DNA of 64,000 bases from Palsa-504 sp963756575 (GCA_963756575.1 CAVWOM010000012.1:1-64000); one strand, 5' to 3'; shown: positions 53,451 through 61,541, numbered from the stretch's first letter. Numbers and translations are program-made. Notes: generated from the sequence alone by a model not told the origin.

Positions 53451-54029
53451 ATGGCTGACGTGCTGCTTTTCCACCACGCGCAGGGGCTCACCCGGGGTAT
53501 CGCCGGCTTCGCGGACCAGTTGCGGGCCGCCGGCCACACCGTCCACGTCCCCGACCTGTTCGACGGGCAGGTCTTCGCCACCCTGCCGGAAGGCGCGGAA
53601 TACGCGGCCAAGATCGGCTTCGGCACGGTCATCGAGCGCGGCCAGGCCGCGGCCGCCGAACTGCCCGCGGAGCTGGTCTACGCCGGGTTCTCCCTCGGCG
53701 TGCTGCCCGCGCAGATGCTGGCGCAGACCCGCCCGGGCGCCAGGGGCGCCCTGCTGTTCGAGGCCTGCGTGCCGATCTCTGAATTCGGCGGCACCTGGCC
53801 CGCGGGAGTCCCGGTCCAGGTGCACGGCATGGAGTCAGACGAGTTCTTCGCCGGAGAAGGCGACGTCGACGCGGCCCGCGCGCTCGTGCAGGCCACGCCG
53901 GACGCCGAGTTGTTCCTGTATCCCGGCGACCGGCACCTGTTCGCCGACGCCAGCCTGCCCTCCTACGACGAACCAGCCGCGACCCAGCTCACCCGGCGTG
54001 TCCTCACCTTCCTCGCCGCCGTCGGCTAG
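53451..54029 (+). CDS. Dienelactone hydrolase-family protein
   Basis: The 192-residue alpha/beta-hydrolase starts MADVLLFHHAQGLTRGIAGF. It has the family motif HVPDLFDGQVFATL, the nucleophile elbow AGFSLGVLPAQML (Ser), the acid in GMESDEFFAG and the His in PGDRHLFADASLPSYDEPAA. The catalytic triad is complete. A GAAAGGAAC site precedes the ATG. It is divergent from the WYL regulator. Substrate unknown; these small DLH proteins often hydrolyse cyclic esters. Confidence 0.85.
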   Translation: MADVLLFHHAQGLTRGIAGFADQLRAAGHTVHVPDLFDGQVFATLPEGAEYAAKIGFGTVIERGQAAAAELPAELVYAGFSLGVLPAQMLAQTRPGARGALLFEACVPISEFGGTWPAGVPVQVHGMESDEFFAGEGDVDAARALVQATPDAELFLYPGDRHLFADASLPSYDEPAATQLTRRVLTFLAAVG

Positions 54030-54084
54030 CAGCTATCACGCCGTCACGGTTTGCCGCTGTCCCCGCCGGGTAGCCCGCACTGTC

Positions 54085-54399
54085 ATGACTACGCCGAACG
54101 AAATCCAGGAATACATCCATCGCGCCGCCGTCGACGCCGAGGGCAACCGGATCGGCAAGATCACCAAGGTCTACAGCGACGAGCGGAGCGGGGAGCCCGC
54201 GTGGCTTCTCGTGGAGACCGGCCTGTTCGGCACCAAGCAGAGCTTCGCGCCGATCAGCGGATCCCGGCTCGACGAAGACACGCCGACCGTCACCCTGGCC
54301 GTTTCCAAGGACCAGGTCAAGGACGCTCCCAACATCGACTCGGACCAGCGCATCAGCGAAAGCGAAGAGGAAGCCCTCCGCCAGTACTACCGCACCTGA
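54085..54399 (+). CDS. PRC-barrel domain protein
   Basis: The 104-residue protein MTTPNEIQEYIHRAAVDAEG, NRIGKITKVYSDERSGEPAW, LLVETGLFGTKQSFAPISGS, ending SEEEALRQYYRT has the PRC beta-barrel pattern with an acidic helical tail. Stand-alone PRC-barrel proteins are common in stress regulons of actinobacteria. Their role is not settled. It stands 55 bp after the hydrolase gene. Confidence 0.85.
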   Translation: MTTPNEIQEYIHRAAVDAEGNRIGKITKVYSDERSGEPAWLLVETGLFGTKQSFAPISGSRLDEDTPTVTLAVSKDQVKDAPNIDSDQRISESEEEALRQYYRT

Positions 54400-54506
54400 A
54401 CGCCGCGGCCGAACGATAGCCGGTGACCGCATTACACTGAGTTCAGTAGCACTTACACCAGCGCAACGGCGTCGCCCGGGTACACGGCGCAGATCAAGAG
54501 GCCGTC

Positions 54507-54821
54507 ATGTACGTACCGCCAAACCCCTCGCAGGACCTTCGGCAGGCCGAGCAGGCGAGCCGTGAGCTCTACCAGAGCGCGCAGGCCACGGCCGCCCGCC
54601 GAGCCCAGCTCGGGGTGCAGCGGCCCCGGTGGCGCCAGAGCGTCCGCCGCTGGCTCAGTCGGCGGAAGCCCGAGTCAGCCGGCGGGAGCCCGGCTAAGCG
54701 AAAGAAGCCCCGCGTAGTCAGCGGCCCAGGTCGGTGCCGATGTCGTGCGACCGTCACGGCGCAACCTAGGGCCGGTGAGCGGCTCCGGTGCCCGGCGCGC
54801 CGTAGCGCAGGCCGTCGATGA
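54507..54821 (+). CDS. Hypothetical basic protein
   Basis: A 104-residue frame starts MYVPPNPSQDLRQAEQASRE, LYQSAQATAARRAQLGVQRP with good coding character for about 60 residues. It then becomes Arg/Pro-rich and overlaps the end of the opposing tetR gene, so the true stop may have been displaced. There is no recognised family. Confidence 0.35.
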   Translation: MYVPPNPSQDLRQAEQASRELYQSAQATAARRAQLGVQRPRWRQSVRRWLSRRKPESAGGSPAKRKKPRVVSGPGRCRCRATVTAQPRAGERLRCPARRSAGRR

Positions 54822-55365
54822 GGAGCGCGACCATCCGCCGGCTGTAGGCGACTCCCTCGCCCGGCCCGGGCACGCACAAGGTGGCGACGGCGTGCAGGAG
54901 GTCCTCGGGGCTGATGTCGGCGCGGATCTCGCCGCTGGCCGCCGCGGCTTCGAGCAGTGACCCGAGCGCGGGGCCGAGGCGCTGCATGAAGTAGCCGGGC
55001 AGGGCGCCGTAGGCCGGATCGCCGGAGTGCAGGGCGGCCGCCAGCCCTCGTTTGGTCGCCAGGAACTCGGTGTACCGGCCGAGCCAGTGCGCGAGGGCCG
55101 CGCCCGGCTCGTGCGCGGCGGCCAGGGTGGGCGCGGCGTCGGCGCAGGCGTCCACCCCGCGCTGGAACACGGCCTTGACCAGGTCGGACCGCTGCGGGAA
55201 GTGCCGGTAGAGCGTCCCGACCCCCACCCCGGCCAGGTCGGAGATCTCCTTGGCGGGCGCGTCCACGCCGGACGTCGCGAAGACGGCCTTGGCCGCCTCG
55301 AGCAGAGAGTCGACGTTGCGCTGGGCGTCGGCCCGGAGCCGGCGCGGCGCGGTTTCTCCGATCAC
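54766..55365 (-). CDS. TetR-family regulator
   Basis: The 199-residue protein has the HTH RNVDSLLEAAKAVFATSGVD, APAKEISDLAGVGVGTLYRH, FPQRSDLVKAVFQRGVD. Its ligand domain has the pattern common to TetR_C_49-like regulators (ALAHWLGRYTEFLATKRGLA, ALHSGDPAYGALPGYFMQRL). It is divergent from the aldo/keto reductase, which it probably represses through the nested palindrome at 55385-55430. Confidence 0.9.
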   Translation of the reverse strand: MIGETAPRRLRADAQRNVDSLLEAAKAVFATSGVDAPAKEISDLAGVGVGTLYRHFPQRSDLVKAVFQRGVDACADAAPTLAAAHEPGAALAHWLGRYTEFLATKRGLAAALHSGDPAYGALPGYFMQRLGPALGSLLEAAAASGEIRADISPEDLLHAVATLCVPGPGEGVAYSRRMVALLIDGLRYGAPGTGAAHRP

Positions 55366-55384
55366 CAGCCCTCCCTGATTTGCT

Positions 55385-55430
55385 TAACCGGAAAAGGTTT
55401 CCGTATAGTAACGGAAAGACGTTCCGGTTA
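55385..55430. promoter_or_regulatory. Nested palindromic operator, tetR / aldo-keto reductase
   Basis: The outer inverted repeat TAACCGGAA (55385-55393) / TTCCGGTTA (55422-55430) and the inner inverted repeat TTCCGT-ATAGTA-ACGGAA (55399-55416) have the same centre (55407/55408). The centre sits between the divergent starts. This symmetry fits binding of two TetR dimers. Confidence 0.7.
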
Positions 55431-55451
55431 GTCCATCGTACAGGAGGCGCC

Positions 55452-56480
55452 ATGAAGTACCGCACCCTCGGCCGGACCGGCATCAAGGTGACTCCCTACG
55501 CGCTCGGCGCGATGATGTTCGGCGCGGGCGGCAATCCCGATCACGAGGACTCGATCCGGATCATCCACAAGGCGCTGGACGCGGGGATCAACTTCGTCGA
55601 CACCGCCGACCGCTACTCCCAGGGCGAATCCGAGGAGATCGTGGGGAAGGCGCTCAAGGGCCGCCGCGACGACATCGTGCTCGCCACTAAGGTGCACGGC
55701 CCGATGGGCCAGGACCCGAACCAGCAGGGTAACTCGCGGCGCTGGATCATCGCCGAGGTGGAGCACTCGCTGCGCCGCCTGCAGACCGACTACATCGACC
55801 TCTACCAGATCCACCGGCCGGACCCGGACACCGACATCGAGGAGACCCTGTCCGCGCTGACGGACCTGATCCGCAGCGGCAAGGTCCGCACGATCGGCTC
55901 GTCCACGATGCCCGCCTCCGACATCGTCGAAGCCCAGTGGGTCGCCGAACGTCGCGGCCTGGCCCGCTTCCGTACCGAGCAGCCGCCCTACTCGATCCTC
56001 AACCGCGGCATCGAAGCCGAGGTGCTGCCGGTCGCCGAGCGCTACGGGATGGGCACGCTCGTGTGGAGCCCGCTGGCGAAGGGGATGCTCACCGGGCGCA
56101 TCCGCAAGGGGCAGCAGACCGACCTGCGCCGCGCCGCCATCTTCACCAGCTTCAGCGACGAGCCCCGGCTCGACGCCGTCGAGCGGATCGTCTCGCTGGC
56201 CGAGCAGGCGGGCCTGCGCATGACCCACCTGGCGATGGCGTTCGCCATCGCCCACCCGGGCGTGACCAGCGCGATTATCGGGCCGCGGACGATGGAGCAG
56301 CTCGACGACCTGCTGGCCGGCGTGGACGTCACCCTGACCGACGACATCCTCGACCGGATCGACGAGATCGTCCCGCCCGGCACCGATGTCGGCGCGCCCG
56401 ACCAGGCGGCCTACCTGCCCCCGGCCCTCAAGCAGCCGGGCCTGCGCCGCCAGCCCGCCGGCGAGCGCGCCGCCGCCTGA
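55452..56480 (+). CDS. Aldo/keto reductase
   Basis: The 342-residue (beta/alpha)8 protein has the AKR tetrad: Asp in NFVDTADRYSQGESEEIVGK with the following Tyr, Lys in VLATKVHGPMG, His in YIDLYQIHRPDPDTDIEETL. The NADPH-binding end is AIIGPRTMEQLDDLLAGVDV. It is closest in plan to the YajO/Tas-like or AKR13-type reductases. AGGAGG stands 6 bases before the ATG. Controlled most likely by the divergent TetR. The substrate is probably a toxic aldehyde or ketone, by inference. Confidence 0.9.
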   Translation: MKYRTLGRTGIKVTPYALGAMMFGAGGNPDHEDSIRIIHKALDAGINFVDTADRYSQGESEEIVGKALKGRRDDIVLATKVHGPMGQDPNQQGNSRRWIIAEVEHSLRRLQTDYIDLYQIHRPDPDTDIEETLSALTDLIRSGKVRTIGSSTMPASDIVEAQWVAERRGLARFRTEQPPYSILNRGIEAEVLPVAERYGMGTLVWSPLAKGMLTGRIRKGQQTDLRRAAIFTSFSDEPRLDAVERIVSLAEQAGLRMTHLAMAFAIAHPGVTSAIIGPRTMEQLDDLLAGVDVTLTDDILDRIDEIVPPGTDVGAPDQAAYLPPALKQPGLRRQPAGERAAA

Positions 56481-56569
56481 GCCGCATTAGCCTGGTCCTC
56501 GGCGGCGACGCCGTCGACAGCATCGGTCAGCGGCTCGGCGACGGCCAGCTCGCTTGCTACGCTGGAACG

Positions 56570-57010
56570 GTGACGCCGGAGGAGTTCGCCAACCTCGCCC
56601 ACCTGCGTCGCGCCCGCGACCTGATGGACCGCGAGTACGCGCGCCCGCTCGACGTGGCCGAGCTCGCCCGCACGGCGCTGATGTCGGCCGGGCACTTCGC
56701 CCGGCAGTTCCGCGCGACGTACGGGGAGACGCCTTACTCCTACCTGATGACGCGGCGGATCGAGCGGGCCAAGGCGCTGCTGCGCCGCGGCGACCTGACC
56801 GTCACCGACGTCTGCATGGCGGTCGGGTGTTCGTCGCTCGGCTCGTTCAGCGCCCGCTTCACCGAGCTCGTCGGCGAGACGCCGACGGCCTACCGGGCCC
56901 GTGACCACAGCGCGCTCGCGAACGTGTCGGGCTGCGTCGCCAAGGACCTCACCCGGCCCAGCCGCAAGCCGAAGGACAGCAAGAAAGCGCGCGCGGCGCT
57001 GATTCCCTAA
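56570..57010 (+). CDS. AraC-family DNA-binding protein (HTH only)
   Basis: The 146-residue protein is basically a single AraC DNA-binding domain. It has two HTHs: LDVAELARTALMSAGHFARQ, FRATYGETPYSYLMTRRIER and VTDVCMAVGCSSLGSFSARF, TELVGETPTAYRAR. A basic tail ends with RPSRKPKDSKKARAALIP. There is no ligand domain, as in the small SoxS/Rob-like group. It stands 9 bp before a VOC-family gene. GTG start. Confidence 0.85.
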   Translation: MTPEEFANLAHLRRARDLMDREYARPLDVAELARTALMSAGHFARQFRATYGETPYSYLMTRRIERAKALLRRGDLTVTDVCMAVGCSSLGSFSARFTELVGETPTAYRARDHSALANVSGCVAKDLTRPSRKPKDSKKARAALIP

Positions 57011-57019
57011 CCTGGGGAC

Positions 57020-57436
57020 ATGGACCTCACTCTTTCCACGTGCTTCGTCCAAGTTCACGACCCCGACCTCGCGCTGGCCTTCTACCGCGACGCGCTCGGC
57101 CTCGAGGTGCGCAACGACGTCGCCCGGGACGGCTTCCGCTGGATCACCGTCGGCTCCGCCTCGCAGCCCGGCATCGCGATCGTGATCACGAACTACCTGA
57201 ACGGCAGCCCGGACGACAGCGACATGATCGCCGCCCTGGTGGCCAAGGGCGCCCTCAACGGCGTCCACTTCCGCACCGACGACATCGACGCCACCTTCGA
57301 GAAGGTGCGCGCCTCGGGCGCCGAGATCGTGCAGGAACCGACCGAGCAGTTCTGGGGCACCAAGGACTTCGCCGTGCGCGACCCGTCCGGCAACCTGGTG
57401 CGCATCGACCAGCCCCCGGGCCGCCCGGCGCCCTGA
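57020..57436 (+). CDS. VOC/glyoxalase-family protein
   Basis: The 138-residue protein has two beta-alpha-beta-beta-beta modules: TCFVQVHDPDLALAFYRDAL, GLEVRNDVARDGFRWITVGS; and NGVHFRTDDIDATFEKVRAS, GAEIVQEPTEQFWGTKDFAV, RDPSGNLVRID. Candidate metal-binding residues are in VHFRTDD and at the final strand. The glyoxalase superfamily is diverse (isomerases, dioxygenases, fosfomycin/bleomycin resistance). Linked to the AraC-type gene just upstream, which may regulate it. Confidence 0.85.
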   Translation: MDLTLSTCFVQVHDPDLALAFYRDALGLEVRNDVARDGFRWITVGSASQPGIAIVITNYLNGSPDDSDMIAALVAKGALNGVHFRTDDIDATFEKVRASGAEIVQEPTEQFWGTKDFAVRDPSGNLVRIDQPPGRPAP

Positions 57437-57462
57437 TCGTGATCTCCGGTGTCAGTTCGCAT

Positions 57463-58131
57463 ATGCCGGGTATCTGCATCTGCGTGAACCGACAGGATCA
57501 GCAGGCCATCGACGACCTGTTCCAGCACCTCAACCAGACCGCCGCCCAGGCGGGACCGCCGGACGGGCAGGCCGAGGCCAGGATCCGGCAGCACATCCAG
57601 CAGGGACCGCCGGGCCTGATCTACCAGATGGCGCAGACCCTGGTGGGGCAGCAAGCCGCGCTGCGGCAGCTGCGGGCCCAGCTCGCCGAGGCCCAGCAGC
57701 AGCTCCAGCAGCGGGAACGGCATTGGTGGCGTGGCGGCGGCGGCCAGCCGGGTTACGGCGGCTACGGGCAGCCGTACCAGCCGCCATCCGGCTACCAGCG
57801 GGGCGGCGGCGGTGGCTTCCTGTCCGGGGCCGGCCAGATCGCCCTCGGCGTCGGCGGCGGCATCTTGGCCGCCGAGGCGATCAGCGACCTGTTCGGCGGG
57901 GACGGCCTGTTCGGCGGCGACCGCGACGAGCGGGCCTTCGACCAGGGCTACGACGACGGCCGCCAGGACGCCGAACGCTACGACGACCAGGGCCAAAACG
58001 ACCAGGGCCAGAACGACCAGGGCCAGTACGACGACCAGAGCCAGTACGATCAGGGCCAGTACGACCAGGGCCAGTACGACGACAGTGGCGGCTTCGACAG
58101 CGGCGGCTTCGGCGATGGCGGCGGCTGGTAA
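57463..58131 (+). CDS. DUF2076-like protein with low-complexity QGQYD tail
   Basis: The protein has about 222 residues from the ATG in CATATGCCG; GTG 57439 would add 8. The first 90 residues resemble DUF2076 (QQAIDDLFQHLNQTAAQA, IYQMAQTLVGQQAALRQLRA, QLAEAQQQLQQRERHW). A Gly/Tyr/Pro-rich spacer and one hydrophobic segment (FLSGAGQIALGVGGGILAAE) follow. The acidic tail carries tandem repeats of D-Q-G-Q-(N/Y) and a Gly/Phe end. In other bacteria DUF2076 proteins are membrane-associated. The repeat tail may vary between strains. Confidence 0.6.
   Translation: MPGICICVNRQDQQAIDDLFQHLNQTAAQAGPPDGQAEARIRQHIQQGPPGLIYQMAQTLVGQQAALRQLRAQLAEAQQQLQQRERHWWRGGGGQPGYGGYGQPYQPPSGYQRGGGGGFLSGAGQIALGVGGGILAAEAISDLFGGDGLFGGDRDERAFDQGYDDGRQDAERYDDQGQNDQGQNDQGQYDDQSQYDQGQYDQGQYDDSGGFDSGGFGDGGGW
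57985..58080 (+). repeat. Tandem repeats coding D-Q-G-Q-(N/Y)
   Basis: About six degenerate copies of a 15-bp unit close to GACCAGGGCCAGWAC, some lengthened by GAC, lie in the 3' end of the DUF2076-like gene. The DNA repeat is prone to length change by slippage. Confidence 0.7.
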
Positions 58132-58151
58132 CACCTGACTCGTTCGGGATA

Positions 58152-58376
58152 TTAGGACGGGTCCTCGGCGACCTCGGCCAGGATGCGGCGGGCGGTGGCC
58201 TCGTCGGCGGGGGCCACCAGCACCCGGACCCCCTGCAGCTGCAGCGCCGGCTCCTCGCCGCCGGCGTCGTCGGCCGACACGGCCGCGGTCAGGCCGTTGC
58301 TGCGCAGCAGGCCGGCGATCAGTTCCGCCTCCGCGCTGCTGGTCACGCTGGCTACGGGTACGGTCGCGCCGTCCAT
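58152..58376 (-). CDS. DUF2007-type small protein
   Basis: The 74-residue protein MDGATVPVASVTSSAEAELI, AGLLRSNGLTAAVSADDAGG, VRVLVAPADEATARRILAEV has the DUF2007 (putative signal-transducing, ACT/PII-like) pattern of alternating strand and helix. The ATG at 58376 is the best start; upstream frame is nonsense. It is convergent with the DUF2076-like gene and downstream of the SDR gene on the same strand. Confidence 0.7.
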   Translation of the reverse strand: MDGATVPVASVTSSAEAELIAGLLRSNGLTAAVSADDAGGEEPALQLQGVRVLVAPADEATARRILAEVAEDPS

Positions 58377-58395
58377 GCTCTCAGCTCCTACCCCT

Positions 58396-59081
58396 CTACA
58401 GGACCCGGTTGTTGCCCCCGTCGATAACGTACTCGCATCCGCTGATGTAAGAAGCCGCGCCGGAAACAAGGAAGGCGACCAGCTGCGCCACCTCGGCGGG
58501 CGTGCCGGGGCGCCCGAGGGGCACCCCGCCGATGGCCGCCGGGGTGGCGATGTACCCGGGCGTCACCGTTGACGCGGATGCCGTGCGGGCCGAACTCGGT
58601 CGCGAGCACCTTGCTGTAACTCGTCAGCGCCGCCTTGGCCGGCCCGTACGCCGGCGACGACGGGTGGGGCCGCTTCCACTGCAGCGAGGAGACGTGCACG
58701 ATGGCACCCGAACCCTGCGCTACCAGCCCGGGCAGGACGGCGCGGTCCAGCCGGACCGCGGCGAGCAGGTTGAGGCCGAAGGGCTGCATCCAGTCGTCGT
58801 CGGTGAGGGCGAGCGTGCCGCCGGGCCGCGCGAACGAAGCCCCGGCACAGTGCACAACGATGTCCAGCCCCCCAGCATCCGGGTGGCCTGGCGGGCGGCA
58901 AAATCCGCCCCATCGGGAGCAGCAAGATCAGCCGGAACGAACGAAGTGGCCTCATCGCCCTCCTCCCGCCCTCGAGCGGTCACCACGACCCCCGCGCCCC
59001 GCGCCCCGCGAGCAGCGCGGCCACGGCCGCCCCCATCCCGCGCGTCCCGCCCGTAACGAGCGCCCTCTTACCGTCCAGCAT
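58396..59081 (-). pseudogene. Short-chain dehydrogenase/reductase, frame-broken three times
   Basis: The gene starts MLDGKRALVTGGTRGMGAAV (TGxxxGxG). One surplus base near 58995 leads to VVVTARGREEGDEATSFVPA. A missing base near 58880 leads to LDIVVHCAGAS, then IVHVSSLQWKRPHPSSPAYG, PAKAALTSYSKVLATEFGPH (catalytic Ser, YxxxK as Y-G-P-A-K). A surplus base near 58572 gives VTPGYIATPAAIGG and the end SYISGCEYVIDGGNNRVL. Corrected, it is a classical SDR of about 228 residues with an intact catalytic set. No in-frame stops by substitution are seen. Confidence 0.75.
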
Positions 59082-59190
59082 GGCCTGGCTCCTCCCAATC
59101 TCGGCTGAGCCCACCATCGGGCCAGCCGCAACAGGAGGGTCAAGAGCCCGGCCAGCCGCCAGCCCTCCACCGGGCGGAGGGTTACCCTGG

Positions 59191-59445
59191 CTAGAGGAAC
59201 TGGCCCGGCGAGTTGTCGGTGTCGCCGCTCCAGACCACGGCCACGACCCCGGCCGGGTCGATGACGGCCCACCCGTTCTCGCGCTCGACGCGGACCAGCC
59301 CGTCCGGGCGGACCTCGACGCCGGTCAGCTTCTTGTTCTCGGCGGTCGTGAACCCGAACTGGCCGGTCTGGGCCATCACCATGTAGATCGTGCCGGACTG
59401 CCCGATGAGGGGCTTGAGCAGTTCGCTGATCATCTCGCCGGTCAT
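59191..59445 (-). CDS. Conserved hypothetical small protein
   Basis: The 84-residue protein MTGEMISELLKPLIGQSGTI, YMVMAQTGQFGFTTAENKKL, TGVEVRPDGLVRVERENGWA, VIDPAGVVAVVWSGD looks like a small beta-rich domain. A GAGGTAGTG site precedes it. The family is not recognised. Confidence 0.55.
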   Translation of the reverse strand: MTGEMISELLKPLIGQSGTIYMVMAQTGQFGFTTAENKKLTGVEVRPDGLVRVERENGWAVIDPAGVVAVVWSGDTDNSPGQFL

Positions 59446-59522
59446 GAATCACTACCTCCGAATATCCCGTTACGACCAGGATGCCCCGGCGGCGGACCGC
59501 CAAAGCGCGCTACGCTCGCGCT

Positions 59523-59903
59523 GTGCGCCCCGCCACCGAGCTCCTGCCCGCTACCGAGCGCCGGCGGCTCCGCGCCCTGGTGAGCGCGGATACGGCCACC
59601 GCCGCCCCGCTGCACGCGGAGGACTACCAGCTCATCACCCCGAACGGTGCGACGTTCACCAAGGACGGCTACCTCGGCGCCATCGCCTCGGGAGAGCTGA
59701 GGTACCAGGTGTTCGAGCCCGTATCCGAGATCGCGGTCCTGGCTGGCACGGACCTCGCCGTCCTGCGCTACCAGGCCCGCATCAGCTTCGACGACGGCCC
59801 GGGCATCACCTGCTGGCACACCGACTGCTACCGCCTGCGCGACGGCACCTGGCAAGCCGTCTGGTCCCAGGCCACCGCGATCGTCAGTGACCGCCGCCCT
59901 TGA
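59523..59903 (+). CDS. NTF2-like (SnoaL/DUF4440) protein
   Basis: The 126-residue protein from GTG (VRPATELLPATERRRLRAL) has the cone-shaped NTF2-like pattern: ADTATAAPLHAEDYQLITPN, GATFTKDGYLGAIASGELRY, AVLRYQARISFDDGPGITCW, HTDCYRLRDGTWQAVWSQA. Members are small isomerases, hydrolases or ligand-binding proteins. It is divergent from the hypothetical gene at 59191. Confidence 0.75.
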   Translation: MRPATELLPATERRRLRALVSADTATAAPLHAEDYQLITPNGATFTKDGYLGAIASGELRYQVFEPVSEIAVLAGTDLAVLRYQARISFDDGPGITCWHTDCYRLRDGTWQAVWSQATAIVSDRRP

Positions 59904-60026
59904 TCGAATAGCTGACCGGCACGCCGCGTCCGCTTCCTCACCGGCTCGGGCGCCTGCACGGCGTGCTCGCCCCGCCAGGACCTGAGCAGCTCGTCGCGCT
60001 CGGTCAGCTCGTCGATCAGCGGCCAA

Positions 60027-60215
60027 CGGCCTGTGCATCCGGCCGGTGAACGACGCGCAGGTGGTGATGAACGCCGCCGAGGCGGCCGCGCTCACCGCCG
60101 TGCTGCGCCCGGACCTGGCCATCCCGCACCACTACGCCTTCACCAGCGGCTGGCGGGCGATCGGGTTACCCTGCCGGGCGAGCGCGTGCCCGTACCTGAG
60201 GCGTCAGGGCGTCGT
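60027..60215 (+). pseudogene. C-terminal fragment of a metallo-beta-lactamase-fold protein
   Basis: The fragment GLCIRPVNDAQVVMNAAEAA, ALTAVLRPDLAIPHHYAFTS matches the end of MBL-fold proteins (NDAQ... PxHY, with a metal His). There is no catalytic N-terminus upstream and no proper start. The tail is frame-shifted and runs into the opposing lipoprotein gene. Confidence 0.4.
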
Positions 60216-61079
60216 GACCTGGCTGCCGGACGGCAGCGTGACCTTGATCGGCTGGTTGATCCCGGTGACGTCCATCATGGTGGTGACGGGGTGGCCCTTG
60301 ACCTGCTCGGTCTCGATCACGCGGCGCGCGTGGTGCTGGGCGTCGATCCACTCGCGGAAGGTGATGAGGCTGTTGCCCAGCGTCGCCAGCTGCGCGCCGA
60401 GGATGCCACGGACGCTGGGGGACAGCGCCTTGACCGCGTCGGAGGCGCGGATGGAGCCGTCGTACTCGGTGGTCTGGACCCCGTCGATCGTCTGCGTCCC
60501 CGCCTCGTGCACGTTCTTGGCCGCGGCGAGCATCTGCTGCTGATTCGAGAAATTGTTGCTCTGCATGCCCTGGATCAGCTTGCCGAAGCTGGCCGCGGCC
60601 GTCCCGTTGAGGGCGGACCGGCTGAGCTTCGTCCACGTGGCCGACAGGCCGGGCTCGCTGAAGTACACGTCCGAGCTGGTGAGGATCATCTTGATCTCGG
60701 TGTTGCCGCCCTGCGCGGCGATGTGCAGGTCCTCGCTCATGAGCAGGGACGGCTGCCGCTGATACTGGAGGGTGCCGGTCTCGGTCGAGGCCTGGGAGCC
60801 GGTCACCGTCACGTGCAGCGTGGTGACGGCCGTGTTGATCTGCTGCGCGTCGGCCGAGGCCGCGAGCAGGGCCTGCTGGGCGGCCGGCGTCCCGGCCGCT
60901 CCCGTGTCTGCCGATGCCGTGCTCTGCGCCCCCGCGCTCGCGGTCGCGGCGCCGGTGCTGGCCGGCGTGCCGGCGGCCGAGCCGCTGCCGCCGGAGGAAC
61001 AGGCGGCCAGCAGGGCCAGCGCGGCGGCGGACAGGCCGATGGCGGCGGGACGCCGGGAGGAGCCAGGTATCGAAGTCAC
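60204..61079 (-). CDS. Secreted lipoprotein, LppX/LprG-like
   Basis: The precursor has about 291 residues from GTG (VTSIPGSSRRPAAIGLSA); TTG 61094 would add 5. Its lipobox is ALLAACSSG. A long Ala/Gly/Ser/Thr-rich linker follows, then a beta-rich domain (TLHVTVTGSQASTETGTLQY, LLMSEDLHIAAQGGNTEIKM, TWTKLSRSALNGT, QTIDGVQTTEYDGSIRASDA). That plan, a half-barrel with a ligand pocket, is like the LppX_LprAFG lipoproteins that carry lipids to the cell wall. Assignment by pattern only. Confidence 0.65.
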   Translation of the reverse strand: MTSIPGSSRRPAAIGLSAAALALLAACSSGGSGSAAGTPASTGAATASAGAQSTASADTGAAGTPAAQQALLAASADAQQINTAVTTLHVTVTGSQASTETGTLQYQRQPSLLMSEDLHIAAQGGNTEIKMILTSSDVYFSEPGLSATWTKLSRSALNGTAAASFGKLIQGMQSNNFSNQQQMLAAAKNVHEAGTQTIDGVQTTEYDGSIRASDAVKALSPSVRGILGAQLATLGNSLITFREWIDAQHHARRVIETEQVKGHPVTTMMDVTGINQPIKVTLPSGSQVTTP

Positions 61080-61140
61080 CCAGAAAAGGTACAAGGTTTA
61101 CGCGGGTCTCGGGGGCCAGTAAACGAGGCCCAGAAAAGGT
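61079..61140. promoter_or_regulatory. Direct repeats CCCAGAAAAGGT upstream of the lipoprotein gene
   Basis: The 12-mer CCCAGAAAAGGT occurs at 61079-61090 and 61129-61140, exactly 50 bp apart, in the spacer between two divergent genes. It is a candidate regulator-binding site or promoter duplication. Confidence 0.35.
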
Positions 61141-61169
61141 GACCGCGGTAACGGCAGAGAACTACCGTT

Positions 61170-61541
61170 ATGGCCGTGAACGCGAGCCAGCTGGAAGCGC
61201 TGATCCTGGCCAAGACGCGCCGGGTGGTAGTGAGCGGTGAGGCGGGGGACGGTTCGGCCGCGCTTGAGGTGGTACGAGAGCAGGCAGGCGATCACGTTCG
61301 GCATGATTCTTATTTTGTTGACTTTCCGGAGAACGTGCCGGACACCATGAAGTTCTGGGCCCAGTGCCTGCGCGAGGCGGTGCTCGACCCGGTGACGGCC
61401 CGGCCGGATCGGAGGTGTCACGCTGGGCCGCGGGTGACCTCAGCCCGGCGTAGGTTAACGGTGAGGCCGTGGCCGGGCTTCCTTCTCAGCCAATCTGCGG
61501 GTCGCGGGTTGACTCCCGCCCCTGGTCCGCGGGTGAATTAG
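61170..61541 (+). CDS. Hypothetical protein
   Basis: A frame of up to 123 residues opens MAVNASQLEALILAKTRRVV, VSGEAGDGSAALEVVREQAG, SYFVDFPENVPDTMKFWAQC, then becomes Arg/Pro-rich after about residue 80. The first part has moderate coding character; the end may be wrong through an indel. There is no recognised family. Confidence 0.3.
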   Translation: MAVNASQLEALILAKTRRVVVSGEAGDGSAALEVVREQAGDHVRHDSYFVDFPENVPDTMKFWAQCLREAVLDPVTARPDRRCHAGPRVTSARRRLTVRPWPGFLLSQSAGRGLTPAPGPRVN

